Source of the DNA: Aporrectodea caliginosa
Lineage: Eukaryota > Annelida > Clitellata > Crassiclitellata > Lumbricidae
Direction of reading: 5' to 3'
DNA: 64,000 nt
Assembly (NCBI GenBank): GCA_020284085.1
Contig: JACEVL010000415.1
Span: 1,938,719-2,002,718, forward strand
The notes below the pieces were generated by a model that saw nothing but the letters and a program-made list of their open reading frames with translations, was not told the DNA's origin and searched no databases. Of this stretch, positions 46,839-57,469 are shown one piece after another. Position 1 is the stretch's first letter. Each line of letters begins with the position of its first letter. A program made the position numbers and the translations under genes.

Positions 46839-48024
46839 CAGGAGTGCAAAATGAAAAGTTGGTTTTTTGGTTTTATTTGATTTTTTGGTTTTTGGTTTTT
46901 GTTTATGAGATTTTCCTATTTCGGATGATAAACTCATAAAAGTGGCATAATACCGTTCAAATTAATCAGATGCATATAAATGAAATTAACTAGAACAGTA
47001 GAACCGTAGAATGTCATGAAACGAAGTTGTTAAGACCATACAACAATTGATGCATTGGATGTCGTCTAATCGACTGCGCCTAAACCCAGCTAAGACTAAA
47101 TTTATCTGGCTAGGCAACCGGAAGCAACTTGCTAAACTTGACCTCTCTGCACTTGCAACTGAATTCCCCAGTTATACTTTCTCTACTACGGTCCGCGACC
47201 TGGTGTCCTAGTGGACCAGGAGCTAACTCTTGCTCCACACATTCACCGCCTTGCCCGGGACTGCTACTATCAGCTGTGCCAGCTTCGCACCATTGCCCGT
47301 CTCGCTTACCCCTAGTGCCACTACCACCCTAGTGCATTCTTCTTTCATTACATCCCGCCTTGACTACTGCTCGTCACTCTACTTTGGCCTTCCTCTAAAT
47401 CGACTTGTGTGCCTGGACCGAGTCTTGCGCTCTGCAGCGTCTTATTGGGCAAATCCCCAAATTTGGTCATGTGTCCAGCTATATGCTGGAGACTTTACAC
47501 TGGCTCCCTACCCGGCAGCGCATTGAGTACAGGATTGCTGCCTTGGTACGACGATGTCAGCTGGGTCTAGCCCCAGTCTACCTGCGGGAACTTTGCTGCC
47601 CCTCGGGTATTCAAGGTCGCCGCCCCCTCCGCTCTGCAGAGAAGGGGTGCTCTTAGTGCCATTTGCTCGAACTGCAACTATGCAGAATCGAGCCTTTTCC
47701 GTGGTGGGCCCAGTGGTCTGGAACGGGCTCCCCCAGGAGATACGCCTGCTCCCTGGGACTTTTATTGAAGCCTTCTATACTAAGCTCAAAACTGTACTTT
47801 TGGCCGTGCTGGAGTCGGGAGCGCCTCTGAGTAGTCCTCTGGAAGGGGCGCTATATAAATTTATGAATGAATGAATGAATGAATTGCCAAGAGAGTTGAA
47901 GAGACGACATTTTTGGCATTTATAATTTTGAAATTTGTAACAAAAAACCAAAATTTGCGGGTTTTTTTAATTTAAAAAAACCCAAAAAACCAAAAACCAG
48001 AAAACCAAGCCTTTAACAGCCCTG
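46839..48024. mobile_element. hAT-like element hosting an L2 LINE, TSD ACCTCA(A/C)G
   Basis: The left end CAGGAGTGCAAAATGAAAAG and the right end (reverse complement CAGGGCTGTTAAAGGCTTGG) are both followed by GGTTTTTTGG-type runs. The flanking 8-mers differ at one base, and the undisrupted duplicate at 46,345 reads ACCTCACG. An L2-type LINE fills the middle. Confidence 0.75.
47030..47884 (+). mobile_element. L2-like LINE, C-terminal reverse-transcriptase fragment
   Basis: Decayed frames give SSNRLRLNPAKTKFIWLG, LTLAPHIHRLARDCYYQL, FITSRLDYCSSLYFGLP, LETLHWLPTRQRIEYRI and VWNGLPQEIRLLPG in the order expected for the thumb and C-terminal region of L2/CR1-clade elements. It ends GAGCGCCTCTGAGTAG ... 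GGGGCGCTATATAAAT plus (GAAT)n. This identifies the source of the many short tails and of the SINE C 3' end. Frameshifts show it is inactive. Confidence 0.88.
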
Positions 48025-48142
48025 ACCTCACGGTGTTTTTTTTCAATCCAAAAGCGACATCTGGGGAATGGCAGTCTTAATTAAAATAATGATGTCTTCG
48101 TTATTAAAAGCCGTTCAACGAAGACTCTGATGGTTTAGACAT

Positions 48143-48375
48143 GTGGCCTACAGAGAATGTCAGTTGACCGAATACCACGCAACGATCTACTACATGCAAG
48201 ATTCGAAGGAACAAGAAACAAAGGCAGACGAAGACTTCGTTGGATAGACAACATAAATGAGGACATAACATCACTTGGACTAACACTAAGGAGGGCAATG
48301 GACTTGACAAATGACCGAGGACAATGGAGATCATTTATTCGTACAATTCGCCGCCAAATGGCTGGCGCAAGAACA
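48143..48375 (+). mobile_element. LINE fragment (endonuclease-RT type), C-terminal
   Basis: The frame VDRIPRNDLLHARFEGTRNK continues to GRRRLRWIDNINEDITSLGL and matches the terminal part of common endonuclease-reverse transcriptase LINEs. It runs into a (GAT/GGT)n tract at 48,377-48,492, which may be the original tail. Confidence 0.7.
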
Positions 48376-48446
48376 GATGATGATGATGATGGTGGTGATG
48401 ATGGTGATGGTGGTGATGATGGTGATGGTGATGATGGTGATGATGG

Positions 48447-48482
<36 letters not shown>

Positions 48483-48579
48483 CGATGATGATATTAAAAG
48501 CCAGTAGAAAATTTACTATTGCAAAAAACAAGGACATGGACAGAGGGCACCAGCTTATTCACGAGCGCTGCGTCTAGTC

Positions 48580-49676
48580 AGAGGGGTTGTCCATAGGTAG
48601 TCAGAAGGAGGCCCGAGTCTGGTTCGCCAGAAGTCAGATGGGGCAGAGTAGTTGTTAAGGCGGGTGTCGTTTAGATCTAGAATTGGATGGTGGATGAATT
48701 GGGATATGAAGTATTGAAGAGATTAGAAGGGGAGGCATTTTTCTTCGAGGCGACTTTCACGTCCATGTCACCCTTTCAATTATCGAATTGAATGGGTAAC
48801 GCATCCACTTTTATCAGCTATAGTATATAAATTATATAGCTCAACTATAGCAGTTCATACTAATTGGACACAGGCTATATGTTGGGATGTTCACACAAAG
48901 ACCTATAAAGACCTGTTTAAACTAATAGCTAAAGTGCAAGCACGGAATAGATTGATATGGTATTTATACTGGCAAGAAGTTTTATGATTTTGTACAAATC
49001 AATGAATTGTTACCTCGATCACCAATCTCACAAGGTAACGCCATCTGTCTTCGACTTTTCTTTGATTCCCGATATTTATATATCGCCATTTCATAGTGAC
49101 AGGCAATCATTTTTCGATGATACTCAGCATTTGTATGTTACGGTCTGGCTTCTATAGGGAGAGGGGGGGGCGAAACCAAAGACCCTGCTTTACTCTGTGA
49201 ACGCCGCTCAACCGTGTTACACAACCAGATACGGTGTCACGAGTGACGTGAGCCTTTACCACAATGTTTATGGAAATTGACTACACTCTGATATATCCAC
49301 GTTACATAGCCTATTTAGCATAGCGATGTTTGTCGTCTTTATAAGGCTTTCAAAAGGTGCTACACAAATAGCCGTATGCATTAATTTATTTACATTTAAG
49401 CTTACACATATTACATTTACATTACAGCATTATAGGCTATTACATTAGTATGCGTAGCTATGAACTCTAAGCAATAGCCTCAAACAATAATCATTTAACA
49501 TCATAATAGGCTAATGCAGATATCTTGAAGGGGCGCTATATAAATGTTCATTTACATTACATTAAGCCTACATAATAACCCAGCAAACACTTCCTTACTT
49601 GCGGCTCCCTGTAAAGCTTATGCCTAACCGTCGATGTAAATAAATGCTGCGAATGTGTCAACCTTGAAGTAACAAT
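48580..49676. other. Non-coding DNA, no gene seen
   Basis: No supported frame. A degraded tRNA-SINE-like stretch may lie at 49,160-49,240, and an L2-like tail at 49,515-49,565. Confidence 0.4.
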
Positions 49677-49682
49677 TTTATT
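49677..49682 (-). terminator. Poly(A) signal (AATAAA on minus) of the RING/NHL gene
   Basis: AATAAA on the minus strand lies about 55 bases after the stop codon of the RING/NHL gene. Confidence 0.65.
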
Positions 49683-49735
49683 GAATAAACGAACAATGAA
49701 TGGTGTTAAACTAAAATGCCAGAAACGACGGGCGA

Positions 49736-52616
49736 TTAAAGGGTCACCCTGAAGACGAGGGTATCCCCGGCGACCAGTCCAACGTACAACAGTCCCCGTG
49801 CGGGGTCGTAATGCAACCTCTGGGGGCGTTTGAAGAACTGTCCTGACCCCATCAGGTCCCTAACGAACTTGAGTTCGGCGTTTAACAGTTTCACCCTATC
49901 GTTACGTCTATCAACAACCATCACGTGACCGGTGACGTCAATCGCCAGATGACGCGGTTCGTTGAGAAACTCGTCGCCATTGTCCGCTCGGTTGCCATGC
50001 CAACAGGCGACGGCGCTTCCCTTGCGATCAACGTCATAGACGACGTGTCGCGCGTCCGTGAAATCGCAGACGACAATTCGTCCGTTGTCCGTCTCCAGAA
50101 AATGTGTTGGGTGCTTCATGGACGGCCGTTCCTTACCGCGGAAAATCGATCCCAGTCCGGTGTTGATCGTTCGGACCAGCTTCCCGGACGGGTCGTACTC
50201 TTTTATGGCCTTGCCGTTTCCAACGAGGACTGTTCCAGTCGTGGTGACGGAGAGCCCGCGGATGTTTTCGACCGCCCACCAGTGGACCAGCTTACCGTCT
50301 GGGCGGAGACGGTAGACGTAGTTGTTGCCTCCGTCGGCGACGTAGAGGGTGCGAGTGGTCTGGCAGGCGGCCAGGTCGACGGGAGAGGGAATAACGATCG
50401 GTTCGAGGAGGTAGAGAAGGGAGAGGGACCGAAGGAAGGTGTTGGTCATTACGGAGTAGACGACGATGTCCTGGGAACCGTCTCTGGTGATGAAGACCTC
50501 CCGGTCGAGGGCAGTCACTCCGGTCACTGCCTGGTGACGGACGTCTGGAATGGAACCGACGAGTACTGGAGTCGGTAGGAACGAAGAATGGTCTGAAGCA
50601 CACAAACGACACAACACCGTTTACTTTACGAAGGATGGTCTTTTACATTACGAAAGTAGAATGTTGTTTTGTTGAATGTCTATTTACAATACAAAGAACA
50701 GTGTTGTTAGTTGCATCTGCATTTACGTTAAGAAGAAATGTGTTGTTTAGTTGCGTGTGCTTTACATTACGTAAGAATGTATGTGTTGCTTAGTTGTATG
50801 CGTATTTAGATTATGAAGGAATGTGTTGTTTAGTTGTATGGGCTGGAGTTGGGAGCGCTTCTGAGTAGTCACCTTGAAGGGCGCTATATAAATTTTTGAA
50901 TGAATGAATGTACATTTACATTGCGAAGGAATGTGTTGTTTAGTTGTATGCCCATTTACATTACGAAGGACGATACATTAATTTATCTAGCGCACTGTTT
51001 TTGCATAGCGCCAATCGTGAGAAACTCCACGTCTTCACTCCAAACTCAAACAAACAGTAAAAAATTGGGTTTTAGAAACTGGTAACTCCACGTTTCATCA
51101 ATAAATCCATAAATGAGTGTTTTTGTTTATTCTTCTGCCTTTGGTCGTAATTTCGAGCTAATGTTGAACGAGCGATGAAAGAGAAAAGTCATTGGATGAA
51201 CGGATTAGCCAACTGTTGAACTGGACGAATTATTGGGACCTGGCTGAGTGATTGAAAGAACAAATGAACGAACGAATGAACGAATAGATGAGTGAATGAA
51301 CGAATGAACGAATAGATGAATGAATGAACGAATGAACGAATAGCTGAAAGAAAAAATGATGAATTAATTAACAAACGAAGGAACGAATGAACGAATAGAA
51401 TAATGAATGACGGAATGACTAAATAAAAGAATGAATGAATGAACAACCGAACGTATGAACGAATAAAATGGAAGAATAAATGAATGAACTAATGATTGAA
51501 TGAATGAATGAACATATGAGCGAATGAATGAATGAACGAACGAACGACCGATGAATGAATGAATGAATATATGAACAAATGAATGAATGAACGAACGAAC
51601 GAACGAATTAATTAATGAATGACCTAACGAATGAATGAATGAATGAACGACCGACGGAAGAGCTGAGATGAATGAATGAATGAATGAATGAATGAACGAA
51701 CGAACGAACTAACGAACGAATACATGAATTAATGAACTAATGATTGAATGAATGAATGAACGACCGACGGAGCGCTGACCTGGTATTGGTTGGAACTTCA
51801 GTTCTCCTACGATGTTCCTGTCCTCCGGCGGACACAGGTCGTTCAGATAGACACTGACGTCCTTGAACTGAGTGGTGTTGATCCTCGTCGTCAACAGCTG
51901 CTCCACCTCATCCGCTCCATCCCTGTCGCCCAGTTCATCCGCTTTCTCCAGCCTCTGTATCAGACTCGAGATGCTGCTGATGGCGGCCGAATTCTCGCTC
52001 AGTGTGGCGTTCATAGTTTCATCCAGTTGCTGCAACAAACGCTTCTCGTCTCGCTCGATCAGCGCCCGACACATCTGAGCGTGTTTCTCGATGTCCTTCC
52101 GGATCTGGATCCTTTGCTCTTTGAAGGCCTTCTCGGCCGCTTCCAGCTCCTTCTTCTTCTCGCGAAGAGTCAGCGCGAAATCATTCAGCGGCTTCGTGCA
52201 TCTACTAGTAGAGGTCTTTCGGGGGCTTCGTGCTCCGCCCTCCATCAGCAACGATTGCCCGCCCGCCTCTGGTCTGCCACCACTCAGAGAAATACCGGAG
52301 ATCTCCAGCTGAACTCTGTCGTAGATGAACACAGCTGGAACTGCCCTCTTGGTGGGACAATCCCCGATGATCGATCCGATGTTGTTGGTTTTTCCCTTGC
52401 CGCTCTCTTTAGGCCTAGTTCCTTTCTCGAACGGTGACCCAGGGGTGTCCTCAACGGGTGGCGATCCACAGGTAAAACAGACAGCTCGAAGGGAGCCTTC
52501 GCCAAAAGTCCCCAGGCACTGTTCGCAAAGGAAGTGTCTGCAGTCGAACACATGACCGGCTGCTCTGTCGTTACACTCTTTGACGACGTCACAACTGCAA
52601 CATCTGTTCATGTCTG
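49736..52616 (-). CDS. TRIM-like RING / coiled-coil / NHL-repeat protein
   Basis: Two coding exons, 52,611-51,780 and 50,592-49,736, join in phase 1 to give 562 residues. Residues 4-48 form a C3HC4 RING (CCSC, then CRHFLCEQC, then CFTC), suggesting E3 ubiquitin-ligase activity. About 49-130 is a low-complexity linker. About 140-250 is a TRIM-type coiled coil (LREKKKELEAAEKAFKEQRI onward). Exon 2 is an NHL beta-propeller with blades such as TRTLYVADGGNNYVYRL and GHVMVVDRRNDRVKLL. This order recalls TRIM2/3/32/71-type proteins, but I see no B-box and no filamin domain. The ATG follows a tandem CAGCAG acceptor, so a non-coding exon lies upstream. Substrates are unknown. Confidence 0.88.
51240..51770. 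repeat. (GAAT/GAAC)n microsatellite in the RING/NHL intron
   Basis: More than 500 bp of imperfect GAATGAAC units fill the intron's exon-1 side, reaching to within about 10 bases of the donor at 51,779. Confidence 0.9.
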
Positions 52617-52619
52617 CTG

Positions 52620-52930
52620 AAAACAGGAAGTAGAACAGGATCAGGGAACTAAACCGAGCGGAATTTTAAAAAAGCTGTGTACCAGAAACTAGGCGCTGCG
52701 TAGTTTTACCCAACAAGCGTTGCCGGCTAATATAAGCCACGGTTGGTTAAGTGTCAATAGGAGGCTATGTATACAGGCAGACAAGCGTTTTGAGAGGACG
52801 ATAAAGGCCTGGGCAAGTCTGGAGGCCTCGAGGGTGTGGTTATGTCAAACATTGGAAGGGTATAATGCGCCTTTGTTAAAACTGAAAAATATATGGCCTT
52901 GTTGAAGTTGAGGCCCGACCCAATGACCCT
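52620..52930. other. Region upstream of the RING/NHL coding exon
   Basis: Intron or promoter sequence with no gene. A stretch (about 52,622-52,648, AACAGGAAGTAGAACAGGAT) recurs at 53,820-53,847, on the other side of the minisatellite. Confidence 0.45.
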
Positions 52931-52934
52931 CGGA

Positions 52935-53662
52935 TGATTCAGAGTTGGGCATTTCCTGTTGGAGCTGGTCCTACTCTGAGTTGGCCTTTTCTGAGTCGGT
53001 CCTTTCTGAATCGGCCCTTTCTGAGTTGGGCCCTTGTGAGTTGGTCCTATTCTGAGTTGGCCCTCTTTGAGTTGGTTCTTTCTGAATCGGCCTTTCTGAG
53101 TCGGTCCCTCTCTTATTTAGTCCTTTCTGAGTTGGGCCCTTGTGAGTTGGTCCCATTCTGAGTTGGCCCTTTGTGAGTTGGCCTGAGTCGGTCCTGTTCT
53201 TATTTGGCCCTTTCTTAGTTGGTCCTGTCTGAGTTGGCCCTTTCTTATTTGGCCTTTTCCGAGTTGATCCTATTCTTAGTCAACCTCTTCTGAGTTGGCC
53301 CTTTCTGAGTTGGTCCTTTCTGAATCGGCCCTTTCTGAGTTGGGCCCTTGTGAGTTGGTCCTATTCTGAGTTGGCTCTTTTTGAGTTGGTTCTTTCTGAA
53401 TAGGCCTTTCTGAGTCGGTCCCTCTCTTATTTAGCCCTTTCTGAGGTGGGCCCTTGTGAGTTGGTCCTATTCTGAGTTTGCCCTTTGTGAGTTGGCCTGA
53501 GTCGGTCCTATTCTTATTTGGCCCTTTCTTAGTTGGTCCTGTCTGAGTTGGCCCTTTCTTATTTGGCCCCTTCCGAGTCGATCCTATTCTTAGTCAGCCT
53601 CTTCTGAGTTGGCCCTTTCTTTCTGAGTTGGCCCTTTCTGAGATGGGTCCTTTCTGTACAGG
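52935..53662. repeat. Minisatellite, ~15-20-bp unit with ~314-bp higher order
   Basis: Imperfect units of the type CTGAGTTGGCCCTTT / CTGAGTTGGTCCTTT. Variant units recur in the same order about 314 bp apart (for example TGAATCGGCCC at 53,007 and 53,321), showing a higher-order repeat. The open frames over it are artefacts. Confidence 0.85.
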
Positions 53663-54316
53663 TCAGAGTGTAGAAGTTCTTCCACTAATATAAACAAATT
53701 CTAACCTAATATAAATAATAAAAAGTTCTTACCTAATATAATTGTCCACAGTCAAAGAAAAACTTGAAAACTTTGAAATAGGATGTGTTTGTGAATCTAC
53801 AGATAAAGAGTTTCCAGTCAACAGGAAGTAGTACAGGATCAGGGAAGCAAAACTGCATTCAGGAAATCAATAGAGTCAAATTCAACAAAATTCAAAATGT
53901 AAATCAAAATAAATTAAAAACCTCAGCAACCTTAGGCCTACATCTAGAAACAATTTAGCAGTATACAGCGGGTAAATCAGAGTATGTTACCACGGTAAAT
54001 TACAGCATGTTGCTATGGCAAATCACACTATTTATGTTACTCTGATAAATCACAGTGTGCTAGTGTGGTAAATCACAGTGTATTACTATGCAGAATGGTA
54101 ACAGCGTGGCTTACTTTGAACTCAACAATTTCACAGTAACTTCATCTCTTAAATGCTCTAACCACTCAAATACTAATTATGATCAACAACAATTATACAT
54201 CACTGCTGGTATAATTGTGTCGGAATGTTCCTACATCCATGCCAACGTATTCACATGGTTGTAGGAAACTGACATCTGACGGACAAAAATAATAAGCTAA
54301 TGGGTAATCCACAAAA
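53663..54316. other. Non-coding DNA with short GTAAATCACAGT repeats
   Basis: No gene is supported. At 53,970-54,085 a ~28-bp motif (GGTAAATCACAGTGTGTTAC-like) repeats about five times imperfectly. Confidence 0.5.
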
Positions 54317-54324
54317 TCCTGAAC

Positions 54325-55142
54325 CAGTGGCGGCGCGACAGCAGGTCGCAGCAGGTCATTTGACCTGCCTATTTTGCTCCCGACCTGCTTAATGACCTGC
54401 CTAAAATTCTTTGGAATTTTTAATATCTTCTTTACATTTCAAGCATCAACATCTGAATGGGGGGCGGGGCGATAACGCATTGGATAACATCTGGCGTAGA
54501 GAGCGAGAGGTACCGAGTTCGAGTCCCGTAGGGCGGATATGCTTGGTAGGCTGCTATTAGCGTCGTTGTAATGCAGGCTGTCTGTTCTGTTAGTAGTTAA
54601 GATTTAAATTGCATAACATGTAAATGTACAGCGCAGTGCGTTTGTCAGGCGCTTAATAAAAAAAGATTATATATACATCTGTCACATAGGATCACTATGG
54701 CAATAATTAGATCTATACGCTCAAACTTGACATGAAATGGTTATGTTACCAACAGATCTCAGAGGTCTGGTTGTTTGTGTAATGTCGTGCGTCTTATGTT
54801 CACGATGTTCTGAGTACGGTAGCTAATCAGCAATTCCAAATCTTTAAAGATTAGTGATGTAGGCTAACTAAAGTTTAACGTTATAGTAATGCTCATTTGA
54901 AAATGCTACAACAATTGGGCTTAAAGTATTCCATAACAATTTTCTCCGTTATATATATATATCAATCTTTTATTCACCAAATATGGTAGCACAGAAAAAA
55001 AGGAAAAAATACTTTTTATATATATATTTATAAGTTATGCTGCTTGATGCGTCAAACTCAAACATTAATTTCTTCGACCTGCTGAATAACTCCCATGACC
55101 CTGACGCGACCTGCTGAAATTACATACCTGGCTTCGCCACTG
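54325..55142. mobile_element. hAT-like element, 8-bp TSD TCCTGAAC
   Basis: It starts CAGTGGCGGCGCGAC and ends GGCTTCGCCACTG, with TCCTGAAC at 54,317-54,324 and 55,143-55,150. Subterminal GCAGGTCATTTGACCTGC motifs occur on both sides. No transposase. It contains a SINE at 54,456-54,674. Confidence 0.82.
54456..54674 (+). mobile_element. tRNA-derived SINE (family A), TSD ACATCTG
   Basis: It has an A-box-like GATAACGCATTGGATAAC and the B-box CCGAGTTCGAGTCCC, followed by the 3' CAGGCGCTTAATAAAAAAAG. ACATCTG flanks both ends (54,449-54,455 and 54,675-54,681). It is nested inside the hAT-like element, so it is the younger insertion. Confidence 0.82.
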
Positions 55143-55150
55143 TCCTGAAC

Positions 55151-55900
55151 CACAACTAACTCGAAAATACAATCAGACTACAGTCCAATAATGTTAAAAC
55201 TAGACTAAAACTGCGGTTTGAGAACAACGCATTCAATCAGTGTAGCCTTGGACAAAGTCCTTGTTCATTGTGGACCCTATAGGACAAAAAATGCTAAATG
55301 CTATCTCAACGGAATTGTTTAATGAATAACGTGTGCACATCATGTGAAATTGAAGTCGTCTGTCCATGTGATAAAAGGCAGAAACCCAGCCTACCTTTTG
55401 AAGAGCGCTGTATGGATAAAGAACGAGTGTCCACACAATCAAGATGCTTAGTCAATGCAGGAAATGTTAACAAATTAGTCTCTCTGAGTCATTCAAGGGC
55501 TGACACTGACGATCACAATAGGATAGGCCCCATTGAAGGCTGAATCTAAGTGGGCTTAGATAATAGAGATGACGATTTTTATTTAGTTATTAACCTATTT
55601 ATACAGCGCTAGTGTATCGATCTGCATATTAATGTTTACTGTGGACATATAATAATAATAATAATAATAAATAATAAATAATATTTTCTTCATCGTGGAG
55701 TGTAAACCGAGACGTTACTTGTCTGTTTACTTTAGGCCTACTACCGGCAAGACATCGAACAAGGCAGCACGAAGTAGGCCAGGCTGTTAAGGTCTAAGGT
55801 CTTTGAGATGTTTACAAACTAAAATTATACGGAAGGCCAACTAAGGATTCTACGTTTTTAGGTAAACCAGATCAGTAGTAAGACGTAACACGTACGACCA
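55151..55900. other. Non-coding DNA, no gene seen
   Basis: Only short frames without recognisable domains. An (AAT)n tract lies at about 55,650-55,685. Confidence 0.4.
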
Positions 55901-55904
55901 TAAT

Positions 55905-56035
55905 ACCTGTAGCAGTCTCTGGCAAACGGACTCGGAGCGCCATTGAACTTCGATCTCTGATATGACGCAGCGCTCGTGAATAAACGGGTGCCCTGCGCTT
56001 AGTTTCAGCCTAGCGCTTTAGAAATTTACGGCCTA
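55905..56035 (+). mobile_element. SINE family B, 3' partial copy
   Basis: GCAGCGCTCGTGAATAAACG to CGCTTTAGAAATTTACG matches the 3' part of the SINE at 41,301-41,568. The tRNA-like head is missing. Confidence 0.65.
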
Positions 56036-56552
56036 GGCCAACGACGCGCGCTGCAAAGTCAAATCGACCGTGCGAATGCAAATTGCAATTCAACTGCGCG
56101 TACTATGCTAACATTTGCACAAGATAACAGAAGAGCACAGCAGACGAACTGTATCTCAACAAAGTCAACCCTTCTCTAGAGTAGGCCTATGTAGGCCTAT
56201 AATTAATCAGCTGACATTGATAGGCCTACCGTGGTTTTGAGCGGGAAAGTACGGGAAGTTAAAAAAAATCAATAACAAGTGAGCAGGAAATCCAAGGGCG
56301 TGGTTTAGTCGACTTACATTAGATACAGCGAATGTAGGCAGATGACTAAGTATGCTCGTGAATTTTCTGCGCACCTTTTTGTGATCGTTTAAACGTCCCG
56401 GACTTTCCTCCACAAAACCACGGCATGAAATTCTTAGCCGTGTAGGCTACGAACATAATAAACAACACGTGAGTCACGGATGCGCACAGTCACGTAGCCA
56501 GGCTGAGAGGTGATTCTCAGCATGGCTACAAGCTGCCATGCGCCTTTGACAA

Positions 56553-56819
<267 letters not shown>

Positions 56820-57144
56820 GCTCCACAGAAGAAGGATGACAACAGCTCATTTTTCAACTGTGAGTAGGCAGTAGGCCTACCAAAGCAGGAAACATTGCTA
56901 TGATGCGTAAATTACGCTTCTAAGTGTTTACACCAGAGGCTCTTGCGTGACAAGAATGTGGCTTAAGAAGGTTATAGAGCCATCAACGCGGCTGCACTTA
57001 AACCCATATATATGCCCACAAGATAACGCCTTCTTAGGCAGTTATATTAGCAATTATTTATACCTGTCCTTCTAGACTGATAATTAATTAAACTTGTAAT
57101 ATAGCCACTTGAGCTGCAATGATTTCGTATAAATTCTGTGCAGG

Positions 57145-57330
57145 CAGGGATGGGCAGTAATTGAAATTACGTAATTGAAATTTTTTGAAATTGCTCAATT
57201 TGTAAGTTGTTAATTTGTAATTCAATTAAATTTCCCATGTATTTTGTAATTTGAAATTACATTTCATGTCCCAAAGTAATTTGTAATTTGTAATTCAATG
57301 ACATTTTCCCGGGTAATTTGCCCATCCCTG
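57145..57330. mobile_element. Probable short hAT-like element, TSD eroded
   Basis: Exact inverted ends CAGGGATGGGCA / TGCCCATCCCTG enclose 186 bp of AATTGAAATTAC-type repeats. The adjacent 8-mers agree at only about 5 of 8 positions, so the target duplication is unproven. Confidence 0.6.
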
Positions 57331-57469
57331 AGCGCTGGCAGCACTGCAACATATTATACTGAGTGGATCGATTGACCAGTCAACGTTTCCCCAATACTAT
57401 CGTGATTCGCATCGTCGCTTTCCACTCTTTCCACTCTTCCATGCTGCTCCTCTTTTGTCTCCTCCTACT

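Larger units (their letters stand above)
45385..48145. repeat. Duplicated ~1 kb block, disrupted by insertions
   Basis: Shared blocks: 45,385-45,510 with 46,533-46,670; 45,752-45,778 with 46,683-46,710; 46,144-46,200 with 46,710-46,765; 46,272-46,345 with 46,762-46,835; and 46,345-46,450 with 48,028-48,145. The pattern fits a tandem duplication whose copies were split by a SINE, a LINE tail and a hAT-like element. Confidence 0.75.

Noticed and set aside
49925..50578. 217-codon plus-strand frame
   Set aside because: Antisense to the NHL-coding exon, whose minus-strand translation has a clear propeller pattern.
51790..52437. 215-codon plus-strand frame
   Set aside because: Antisense to the RING/coiled-coil exon of the minus-strand gene.
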